Assembly (NCBI GenBank): GCA_026770585.1
Contig: MU646784.1
Location: 303,151 to 315,001, forward strand
Origin: Baffinella frigidus
Taxonomy: Eukaryota > Cryptophyceae > Cryptomonadales > Baffinellaceae
DNA: 11,851 bases
Reading direction: 5' to 3'
The notes under the pieces are model-generated. The model was given only the letters and a program-made list of their open reading frames with translations. It did no database searches and was not told the origin of the DNA. Position numbers and translations under genes: made by a program. Shown in pieces: positions 5,999-11,478 of the stretch. Position 1 is the first letter of the stretch; every line of letters starts with the position of its first letter.

Positions 5999-6124
5999 CC
6001 ACGCCAGAGGGCTCGAAACATCCACTTTTGATATCTTTCAGGGGAAATCCCCAGGATCTTGAAGTCAACGACGTCAGATCTGACGTGGATAAGGCGTCGG
6101 TTTCCCTCGAGCTCGCTGGCTTGG
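5999..6124 (+). mobile_element. 126-bp CCACGCCAGAGG element, copy C
   Basis: The left end and interior are very like copy A read on the minus strand: CCACGCCAGAGGGCTCG, AAACATCCAC, AAGTCAACGACGTCAGATC, GGATAAGGCGTCGG, TTTCCCTCGAG. The right terminal repeat has decayed to GCTCGCTGGCTTGG. Length is again 126 bp. The retained length with a damaged end suggests point decay and not truncation. Confidence 0.78.
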
Positions 6125-6181
6125 ATGGTGCTCGGTGGAGAACTCCGATGTCCGTCGGGGCTTCGGGTTTGAGGTTTCATA

Positions 6182-6253
6182 GGGTGTGAGGGTGTGAGGG
6201 TGTGAGGGTGTGAGGGTGTGAGGGTGTGAGGGTGTGAGGGTGTGAGGGTGTGG
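6182..6253 (+). repeat. GGGTGTGA octamer array, nine units
   Basis: Nine perfect 8-bp units are embedded between the two halves of the duplicated segment. Read on the minus strand it gives a SHPHTLTP peptide repeat. The octamer differs from the heptads around it in period and composition, so it arose as a local microsatellite and not from the telomere-like tracts. Confidence 0.95.
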
Positions 6254-6310
6254 GGAGAAACCTCTTCCTCGTCGCCGGGCGCGGGGTGCAGCGGTACTTG
6301 GTCCACTTCG

Positions 6311-6419
6311 ATCTGCCTCACTCGGGTTGACAGACTATTCCCAAGTTGACATGCTGGGCACGCAGTACAAATTCGTCAACTTTGCAGCGGGAAAAAGCCC
6401 GACAAATAGACTGAGATCC
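6311..6419 (+). repeat. Dispersed CAAGTTGACATGC repeat, plus copy
   Basis: An uninterrupted copy with blocks TCTGCCTCACTCGGGTTG, ACTATTCCCAAGTTGACATG, ATTCGTCAACTTTG, AGCGGGAAAAAGCCCG and AAATAGACTGAGA. It is closest to 11479-11610, which has extra bases near the GGGCTCGCC block. No terminal inverted repeat is obvious. The shared left boundary at CTGCCTCAC is found in all full copies. Confidence 0.8.
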
Positions 6420-6615
6420 TCTAACCAGAAGCAACCCGGCCATGACTCGGTGGGGAACTCCGATGAAGTGGGGAACTTGGATATCCTTGGGGCTTGGGGT
6501 GAAACACACCTCTTCCTCGTCGCCGGGCGCGGGGTGCAGCGGTTCTTGGATCACCTCAATCTGCCCATCCTCGTGATCGTACATCACCTGCGCCGGACGC
6601 GGTTTTCATGGGCAA

Positions 6616-6747
6616 GCCATGCAAATTAAACCGTGTGTTTGCTATCTTCGAGTGGGGTTTGTGCTATTTTACAGCTATGTCGACCCTAAGATAGCAAGAG
6701 AGAAACCACCCTTACGATAGCATAAAAGGCGGTTTAAATTGCATGGC
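6616..6747. mobile_element. GCCATGCAAWTTAAACCG hairpin element (132 bp)
   Basis: The arms GCCATGCAAATTAAACCG and CGGTTTAAATTGCATGGC are inverted with one mismatch. Pairing continues through TGCTATC(T/G)T and GTGGGGTTT-like segments, so the stem is about 45 bp long. The interior includes GTGCTATTTTAC and CCTAAGATAGC, motifs shared with the 3742-3890 and 7863-7997 elements. No coding frame. Confidence 0.72.
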
Positions 6748-7021
6748 CTCGGACACTAACCTGTGGCGGACGGGATTTGCGTTTGGGGACCAGGGTCGGG
6801 GGTTGGGGGACAGGGATCGTGATCGTACATCACCTGCGGCGGACGGGCTTTGGGTGTGGGGATCCTTGGGTCGGATAGCGAGGGGGCAAACGGGTCTTTT
6901 TGATTCGGGTACGAATGCAAAAAATGGTAGGGGTTCGTGTCCAACTTGTGGGGGCTTGACTGCGCAAGACTGTAGTCAAGCCAGAAATTACCCGATCCAT
7001 TTGCCCCCTCGCTGTCCGAGC
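6748..7021. other. Spacer with ATCGTACATCACCTGCGSCGGACG repeats
   Basis: CGTGATCGTACATCACCTGCG plus CGGACG at 6813-6845 repeats 6573-6600. Shorter relatives lie at 6759-6775 and 7121-7135. On the minus strand the first two read RP(A/P)QVMYDH in one frame. G-rich heptad-like bits appear (GGTTTGGGGACC, GGGTCGGGGGTTGGGG). A CTTGACTGC / GTAGTCAAG hairpin lies near 6955-6980. No complete gene is supported. Confidence 0.55.
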
Positions 7022-7550
7022 AAGGTAGTGTCGGGGGTTAGGGGATAGGGGTTAGGTTTGGGGGTCGGGGGTCGGGGATTCGTTTTGGGGGTTAGAGGGT
7101 GGGGATTGGGTCTTAAGGTTGACGGTACATCACCTTGCCGTAGGGTTTGCTGGTTACGGGGTGGGGATGCGATTTACGGATTAGGGTACAGGGACTAGGT
7201 TCAGGGGTTAGGGATTGTCCCTAGGTTTGAGGTTAGGGTTTCGGGGTTAGAGTTTAGGGTGTAGGTTTCGGGTGGAGGGTAGAGGTGTTAGGGAGCTGGA
7301 TGATAGTGCGGACAAAGGTGAGCGATGCCGACCTTTTCATCCTGGGGTTTGTGTTCAGGGTTTCGGGTTTCGGGGTTTCGGGTTTCGGGGTTTCGTGTTT
7401 CGGGTTTCGGGTTTCGGGGTCTGGGTGCGAGGCTTCGGTGCCAGGGGCTCGGGGCTCGGCGCCAGAGTTTCGTGGTTGGGGTCTAGGGTCGAGGGTTTAG
7501 GGTTCAGGCTTTAGGGGTCAGAGTTTAGGGGTCGGGGTTTCGTGTGTCGG
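7022..7550 (+). repeat. Degenerate G-rich arrays (GGGGTTAG, GGGTTTCG, GGGGCTCG)
   Basis: G-rich tracts at 7022-7290 and 7340-7550 have variable 6-9 bp units including GGGTTTCGGGTTTCGGGG. A non-repeat island at about 7295-7345 (GTGCGGACAAAGGTGAGCGATGCCGACC, part quoted by position) is matched at 7567-7602. On the minus strand both islands read K(R/K)SASLTFVRT. The Phe/Gly-rich frames in this interval follow from the repeat and are not genes. Confidence 0.75.
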
Positions 7551-7680
7551 GCCACGCACCTCGGTGACTGTGCGGACGAAGGTGAGAGATGCCGACTTTT
7601 TCAGCGTCGCGGGCGTCTCGCCGCCGTGCTCGTCACCCTCCTCGTGCTGGTGCAGCACCGCCCGGTTCACCTGGAGAGGT
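7551..7680 (-). pseudogene. Possible exon remnant, minus strand
   Basis: On the minus strand the stretch reads through QVNRAVLHQHEEGDEHGGE, then TPATLKKSASLTFVRTVTEV, before entering simple repeat. The LH......GDE spacing recalls the QIEV...PLHPAPGDEEEV peptide of 6258-6312 and 6509-6563, and SASLTFVRT recurs at 7299-7340. Sequence complexity here is normal, unlike the G-rich arrays on each side. I do not recognise the family, see no start or splice sites, and treat it as a possible fragment only. Confidence 0.25.
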
Positions 7681-7850
7681 TGGGGTTTGGGTTTTGGGGG
7701 GGTTGGGTTTTCGGGTTTTGGGTTTGGGGGTTTGAGGGTTTGGGGCCTGGGGTTTGGGTTTTGGGTTTTGGGTTTTGGGGGGGGGTTGGGTTTTCGGGGT
7801 TTGGGTTTGGGGGTTTGAGGTGTTGGGGCCTGGGGTTTGGGGCTCATGCA
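7680..7850 (+). repeat. GGGTTTTG-type array with an internal duplication of about 80 bp
   Basis: This is a very G-rich tract with runs of 3-10 G separated by one to four T. The order GGGGGGGTTGGGTTTTCGGG, GGGTTTGGGGGTTTGAGG, GGGGCCTGGGGTTTGGG occurs twice (about 7694-7760 and 7778-7843). Many closely spaced G-runs give strong potential for G-quadruplexes on the plus strand. All three plus frames yield Gly/Phe/Leu low-complexity peptides and none is called as a gene. Confidence 0.88.
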
Positions 7851-7862
7851 TGGCGTTGATCT

Positions 7863-7997
7863 CGGAACATAACTGAATCAGTTGCACCTTTCTGGTATCT
7901 TACGCCTGCGTTTTATGCCTTAAATAGCATATTCACCCTTATCTTGAGCTTAAGCTTGGGAATCCTAAGATAGCGCAAGTGATTCAGTTATGTCGCG
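7863..7997. mobile_element. CATAACTGAATCA hairpin element (135 bp), AATAGCA/CTAAGATAGC family
   Basis: ACATAACTGAATCA at the left is perfectly inverted as TGATTCAGTTATGT at the right. The CG-rich outer bases pair imperfectly. The interior has TGCCTTAAATAGCAT, ATTCACCCTTATCTT and CCTAAGATAGCG, matching the core of 3742-3890. The terminal arm resembles the left arm of 4536-4681. It thus joins two otherwise separate elements into one family. No coding frame. Confidence 0.7.
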
Positions 7998-8470
7998 AAA
8001 TGAGCTTAGGGTTTAGGGCTAGGTTAACTGAACCAAGAGGGTTCGCGCCGGGACGGTGGCTGACCCGCGCCACGCGACGATGGCCTGTGTATCAAATTGG
8101 CCTGTTTTCAAAGTCAACGCACCCGCAGATCTGTCAACTTTGCGCTGATTCCGGATTGAAATGTTTCAGTAGTGCAGGAATAATAGAAAGACGAATCGGA
8201 TTTGGTACGAAGGCTATCGTCGCGTGGCGCAGGGTTCGAGCCCCAGGCTCGCAACCTCAGGAAAAGAGAGCATGCCCGACCCTTGGTGCATGCCAGAAAA
8301 AGAGGGAACGCTCTGGTAGGAAAGCGTCGCGGGTCACCCCAAACCCTCAACCACTTCGCTGCCTGCGGTGACTTCGGGAAACGGTCCATCTAGACGATTC
8401 CGGTACAAATCTTATATTTAGCTGTGGATTCCAACAGGAATCTCGCCCGTGAATCCGGACGAAACGGACA
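7998..8470. other. No gene recognised
   Basis: Normal-complexity sequence with short open frames on both strands and no family resemblance. A CAAAGTCAACG and TGTCAACTTTGCG pair near 8110-8145 vaguely recalls the dispersed repeat. GGATTCCAACAGGAATC near 8427-8442 is a small hairpin. GGGTTCGAGCCCC near 8232-8244 resembles a tRNA T-arm but no tRNA folds around it. Confidence 0.45.
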
Positions 8471-8897
8471 ACGGTGGCTGCTAAGTGGCCAGGCGAGGAC
8501 ACGCCACGGCGTCTTTCTATTTTTCATGGTGCAAATCGGCCACTTTTGGAGAGTTTCTCAGGCAAATGACCCGTCGAAATGACTTCGGAACGCGTAAACG
8601 ACACACCTGCAGATTTCAAGCGCACCGTTTCGGATTGACTTTCGGGATGACGGCACACACCATAAGACCCGTCATCGAACAGACTCTATCTCGGATTTGG
8701 CTTGCCGTTGGAGCCGTTTCTGGCGTTGGGAGCCGTTTCGTACTACGGGGAAAAAGGCACATAGCACATGAACCACCTCTAGGGTGGTCATATGCTCCCA
8801 TATATCGGCCTGCATATGACTCTACGGTGTGGTGTGGTGGGCTGGGCTGTATGATGGGGGTTGCCTCCAAAAACAGATGTTGCCTTTCGGCGTGTTT
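8471..8897. other. No gene; GCTGCTAAGTGG motif and a CATATG hairpin
   Basis: GGTGGCTGCTAAGTGG at 8471-8486 is a solo copy of the arm of the 1625-1765 element. A 150-codon plus frame (8485-8937) begins at GTG, has no recognisable domain and crosses into the 8898-9014 element, so it is not called. GTCATATGC (8787-8795) and GCATATGAC (8812-8820) form a perfect 9-bp-arm hairpin with a 16-base loop. GAGCCGTTTC is repeated at 15-16 bp spacing near 8710-8740. Confidence 0.5.
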
Positions 8898-9014
8898 CTG
8901 GTACAAACCCGGTTCCAAATCTCCAGAATCAACTTGAGGCGGATTTGCACGTGTGGTCTGGTGTGCGGAACCCCGTGTACGGCGGTTGACTGAACCGGGC
9001 GGGGTTTGTACCAG
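8898..9014. mobile_element. CTGGTACAAACCC inverted-repeat element (117 bp)
   Basis: CTGGTACAAACCC at 8898-8910 is perfectly inverted as GGGTTTGTACCAG at 9002-9014. GGTTC / GAACC pair just inside after a small offset. Related single motifs are TTTGTACCAGG at 1379, CCTGGTACAAACC at 1602, and GTTAGTACCAGG near 9038. The interior has no coding frame. It is the shortest hairpin element in the window; mobility is inferred from the dispersed ends only. Confidence 0.55.
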
Positions 9015-9111
9015 GACGACGACTCATCCAAGCAGGGTTAGTACCAGGAGAATCTCTCATCAGTGAACTGCGTCTTCTCTGTGGGGAGGCTCGCACCACT
9101 AGCCCGTGGAG

Positions 9112-9222
9112 GTGGCTCAAATAGTGCCCTGGAAGGTCTTCGAATTTACCTTGACATCGGGGTCGGATCCGGCCCCGATCCAAGGTAAATTCGAAGACCT
9201 TCCAGGGCACTATTTGAGCCAC
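9112..9222. mobile_element. Near-perfect long hairpin, 42-bp arms
   Basis: The arm from GTGGCTCAAATAGTGCC to AATTTACCTTG (9112-9153) is repeated without a mismatch in inverted orientation at 9181-9222. Pairing resumes in the 27-base centre (ATCGGGG with CCCCGAT) around GGATCC, so the loop is only a few bases. Outside the arms, GCACCACTAGCCC..GGAG and CTCC..CCCAGC-type bases pair imperfectly for about 20 bp more. A 29-bp piece of the right arm occurs alone at 1988-2016. RNA read through here would form a long double strand. A very recent inverted duplication or an assembly fold-back is the alternative. Confidence 0.85.
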
Positions 9223-9254
9223 TTGGAGGGGCTGGTGGCAACCTTTCATCTGAA

Positions 9255-9402
9255 AAGCTAATGCCAGCGAGGTAATTAGTGCCTACGGATTGCCTACGGT
9301 AGGATCCCACCTCCTACGACTTTGAAAGACCTTTTTGTTTTAAACGTCGTAGCAGGAGGGATGGTTCCTACCGTAGGCTAAGGGGTCCGCTGGCGTTAGC
9401 TT
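9255..9402. mobile_element. AAGCTAAYGCCAGCG hairpin element (148 bp) with CCTACGGTAGG
   Basis: AAGCTAATGCCAGCG at the left pairs with CGCTGGCGTTAGCTT at the right (one difference). Further paired blocks are CCTACGGTAGGA / TCCTACCGTAGG and CTCCTACGAC / GTCGTAGCAGGAG with one base extra. The element begins about 10 bp past the donor of the minus-strand exon at 9413-9478, so it would lie inside that gene's first intron. No coding frame. Confidence 0.72.
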
Positions 9403-9412
9403 GTGGCATTAC

Positions 9413-9478
9413 CTTGGTGTTCTTCTTGGTCAAGCGCTTAATCTCCTTGTCCGCAGACGTCGAAAACAAGTTCCCCAT
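9413..9478 (-). CDS. Putative first exon of a myristoylated protein (MGNLFS...)
   Basis: Read on the minus strand, an ATG at 9478-9476 opens a 22-codon frame, MGNLFSTSADKEIKRLTKK plus NTK. It ends in AAG|GTAATG, a plausible phase-0 splice donor. Without splicing the frame stops after 15 more codons inside the hairpin element. Gly2, Asn3 and Ser6 fit the N-myristoyltransferase consensus, so the product would be membrane-attached at its N terminus. The Asp-Lys and basic residues loosely recall N-terminal helices of G-protein alpha subunits, but no GxGESGKS-type exon was found to the left. Function is unassigned. The next exon may lie outside the window or beyond the repeats. Confidence 0.4.
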
Positions 9479-9967
9479 TTCCTGCTCCCCGCTGCCACGC
9501 CGCCTCCCGTCCGCTCCGCCCCTCCTCCCGTCCGCTTCGCCCCCGCAGCTGACGTGTTTCCGAAGGTTGCGTCCCCGTAACTAATGGCCTTCCGAACGAT
9601 GAAGTTGCCGAGGCGCGTCGACCATCCAGTTTGCTCTCCAGCCTGCCAGCCTGCCTGCACCGAGCTCCGCAGCTCCTGGCGCGTGTCAACGCGCGAACGC
9701 CGCCCCGAGCACGCTCCCGCCACCGCCGGCAGGCGGAGTCTTGAACACCCTCCACGTCGGCCCCCAACTGTACTCCCGAGGGAGCAGCTGCCAAGGAGCT
9801 CCTCCCGCCGAGGAGAGACTGCGGCGCGCCAGTTCCTGCCACGACCACCACGTTTACCAACAGAACTGGATTTCTCCCTCGATGCGGCCCCTGTTACCCG
9901 CCGTTGAGCGAGCTCAGCAGCGTGGTGTGACAGTGCAGTCACACCGCGAGGGTTCTCCCAACGACAA
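9479..9967. promoter_or_regulatory. GC-rich, repeat-poor stretch; possible divergent upstream region
   Basis: Between the divergent gene starts at 9478 and 10393 the hairpin elements and heptad arrays disappear and the sequence is GC-rich with many CG dinucleotides. GTCCGCT(C/T)CGCCCC is repeated near 9508-9545. Long open frames on both strands here are Arg/Ala/Pro-rich, as GC-rich DNA gives. GTGTGACAGTGCAGTCACACCGC near 9924-9945 contains a GTGTGAC / GTCACAC hairpin. No TATA element can be named. The promoter role is inference from layout only. Confidence 0.35.
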
Positions 9968-10299
9968 ATGGACCAGACTGTCCAGGCGCAGCGCCAGGAC
10001 CACCCCTTCCACTGCTACGGCACAGCCACCGCGAGTAAGTGCACCCTGTCCGCACAACGGTCGTTCAAAGCTCCCCGAGGAGGCAGACCTGGTGTAAAAC
10101 GCGGCTGGGACCTCCCGTTTCCTCTGCCCTCCCGCCTCCAGCGCTGGCCAGAGCGCGAAGCCAGCAGCACGTCGGCCCACGCCGCGTCCCGTGGACCCTC
10201 GAAGAATGCGAGAGAGAGCAGCCCTTCTTCTGAAGGCCACTCAGCTCTCCCTTCTGGACGCGGCGCACGGACTTGCCCAAATTAAAAATAGCCCAACTG
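9968..10299 (+). CDS. Weak spliced-gene candidate upstream of the plastid-protein gene
   Basis: An ATG at 9968 (context ACAAATGG) opens MDQTVQAQRQDHPFHCYGTA plus TA and ends at 10034 in A|GTAAGT, a perfect donor. Acceptors CTCCCGCCTCCAG (10141) and GCCAGCAG (10167) follow. With the second, exon 2 stays open to 10299, reading MRERAALLLKATQLSLLDAA near its middle, and ends at G|GTACGT. That phase could join 10414 onward, but doing so would remove the signal peptide encoded from 10393. It may be a separate short gene, an alternative 5' exon set, or chance in GC-rich DNA. No family recognised. Confidence 0.2.
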
Positions 10300-10392
10300 G
10301 TACGTGATGTCTACTTTCGTGAAAAGTTGATTCCACCGTCTACCGTGGTCAACCGTGGTCACGTGACCAAACCTGTACCATTTGCCTCTGGA
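10300..10392 (+). promoter_or_regulatory. Probable 5' leader/upstream region of the 10393 gene
   Basis: The interval is less GC-rich than DNA on either side. It contains ACCGTGGTCA twice in near-tandem (CTACCGTGGTCAACCGTGGTCACGTGACC, about 10340-10368), with a perfect GGTCACGTGACC palindrome (10357-10368) containing the CACGTG E-box/G-box core. Plant and algal bZIP or bHLH factors commonly bind CACGTG, but regulation here is inference. Confidence 0.3.
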
Positions 10393-10855
10393 ATGGGCTC
10401 CAAATTCTTCCTGGCAGCGGCGATCACCGTCCTGGCGTGTGCCGGAGGCGCGAATGCGTTTCTCAGCACGGCGCCCTCGCCGCAGCTTGGAAGCTGGAAC
10501 AAAAAATCCACCTCGTCCACTCATCGACACGCCAATGGGAGAGAGGGAACAAGGGGAGCTACCTGCCAACTGAATTCGATGGTCGAGAGCTTGTTCGGGG
10601 TGAAGAGGAGCGCCCAGTACCACGAAGAGCGCGCGCTGCATCACGAGGTGCTCTGCTGCCTGAATCCGCACGGCCCCCACACCCTCCCTCCTCCCAAGTC
10701 TTCAATCTCTGCGAGATGTAAGACGCCTAAGACGCCCTCACAACTCTGATCTGATTTGACGTGCCGGCAGGAGCGCCTTGCATACCACCGTGCCGAGCTC
10801 GCGAAGCTGCGGGGGGAGCGCTCTGCCGACATCCAGAAGCAGCGCGCGACCGCTG
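10393..10855 (+). CDS. Putative plastid-targeted (bipartite presequence) protein, exons 10393-10647 and 10771-10855, 3' end unresolved
   Basis: Exon 1 encodes 85 residues: MGSKFF, a hydrophobic segment (about residues 5-20), then ANA|FLSTAPSP, a signal-peptidase site with Phe at +1 as in ASAFAP-type presequences of red-lineage complex plastids. A Ser/Thr/His/Lys/Arg-rich, transit-like linker follows (about 24-60). The first intron (10648-10770, 123 bp, GTGCTC...CGGCAG) has an in-frame stop. Exon 2 continues in phase 0 as ERLAYHRAELAKLRGERSAD plus IQKQRATA, so residues about 72-113 form a charged, probably coiled-coil helix. It ends at G|GTACGT. Candidate terminal exons start at 11070 (17 residues) or 11802 (stop at 11825-11827, total 121 aa). 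The mature protein is not recognised. It would act in the plastid or endomembrane system. Confidence 0.6.
10648..10770 (+). other. Predicted spliceosomal intron 1
   Basis: It lies between CACGAG|GTGCTC and GTGCCGGCAG|GAGCGC. Repeated CTGAT and TTGAC near 10746-10760 are branch-point-like, about 15-25 bases before the acceptor. The length is a multiple of three, but the unspliced frame terminates (CAA CTC TGA), so removal restores a continuous charged helix. Confidence 0.55.
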
Positions 10856-11297
10856 GTACGTGCCCCTGCGCCATTCCGACGTTGCCCGAAAAACAAGAAG
10901 TATTTTTTCTTGCGGGTGCCTGGGCAGGTTGGGCCATCATTTGTTCGGTCCAAACTCGTCAACTTCGGAGCGGAAAAGAGCCCGGTCTCGCCAAATTGGT
11001 GCGACCAAGTAGATCCACCAGCAACCCGTTGCAGCTTATAACCCGATCTTTTGCTGTAATAATTTTCAGCGAAACCGGAGAAATCTCTTCGGTATCTCCC
11101 GTCAGTAATTCGAGGTCCCTAGGGTTTCCTACCGTAGGGTCATATGAAAGATGTTTTTTAAAATCAAATACCCGAATCCTTGGGAGGATCTGGTAAACGC
11201 TGCTGCGGGTTGCTGGTGGATGGAGACAGAAGCCAGACAGTTGACATGATGGTGTCTCCAACCACCCGCTCTCCGGAGTGAAGCAATTTAATCCCGT
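10856..11297 (+). repeat. Probable intron 2 with a dispersed-repeat fragment and an inverted repeat
   Basis: About 10943-11003 is a plus fragment of the dispersed repeat (AACTCGTCAACTTCGGAGCG, AAAGAGCCCGG, CTCGCCAAATTGG). ATCCACCAGCAACCCG..GCAGC at 11013-11034 is inverted as GCTGCGGGTTGCTGGTGGAT at 11202-11221 with a 2-base bulge. Between the arms are a CCGGAGA-AATC-TCTTCGG hairpin, a strong acceptor-like TTTTCAG (ends 11069) and CCTACCGTAGGG (about 11129-11140). The arms thus bracket a 209-bp composite. Confidence 0.6.
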
Positions 11298-11438
11298 CGA
11301 GTATTCATGATAAATACCATTTCGGGGATCTCCGATCCGATTTTGGTGTATCTTACGGCTCTAAATGAAGTTTAGATAGACGACTGTCTTAGTTTTCCCC
11401 TTAAGATACACCAAAATCGTATTCATGATGAATACTCG
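11298..11438. mobile_element. CGAGTATTCATSAT hairpin element (141 bp), two-part stem
   Basis: CGAGTATTCATGATAAATAC at the left is inverted at 11419-11438 with two differences. A second stem, CGATTTTGGTGTATCTTA (11338-11355), is perfectly inverted at 11401-11419. The left side has about 20 extra bases (CATTTCGGGGATCTCCGATC) between the two stems, giving an asymmetric loop. That extra piece itself contains GGGGATCTCC and may be a small insertion. No coding frame. It lies within the probable second intron of the 10393 gene if the 11802 exon is real. Confidence 0.75.
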
Positions 11439-11478
11439 TCCGGATGAAAGTTTGACCGTCCAAGTTCCCCGGAGTCCT

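Larger units (their letters stand above)
6134..6575 (+). repeat. Duplicated segment containing CCTCTTCCTCGTCGCCGGGCG (6258-6312, 6509-6563)
   Basis: Two copies of AACTCCGATG, GGGGCTT, CCTCTTCCTCGTCGCCGG, GCGCGGGGTGCAGCGGT and TTGG(T/A)(C/T)CAC lie about 250 bp apart. On the minus strand both copies read in one frame as QIEV..(Q)(V/E)PLHPAPGDEEEV. A weaker relative at about 7625-7680 keeps LH and GDE at the same spacing. This may be the debris of a coding exon, although repeated DNA alone would also keep the frame. No family recognised. Confidence 0.7.

Noticed and set aside
7272-7887. Several open frames rich in Gly/Phe or Pro/Lys/Thr
   Set aside because: They read the G-rich arrays in different frames with equal ease, which shows repeat effects and not coding.
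8210-8270. tRNA gene suggested by GGGTTCGAGCCCC (another at 5251-5261)
   Set aside because: The B-box-like motif is present, but no acceptor, D or anticodon arm folds around it and the T-stem has a mismatch.
8485-8937. 150-codon plus-strand open frame
   Set aside because: It begins at GTG, has no domain or targeting signal, and runs into the CTGGTACAAACCC inverted-repeat element.
10170-10233. Myb/SANT-like start (RRVPWTLEEC) in the plus frame ending at 10233
   Set aside because: The frame stops ten codons later and no continuation of the domain was found in any frame, so the resemblance is probably chance.
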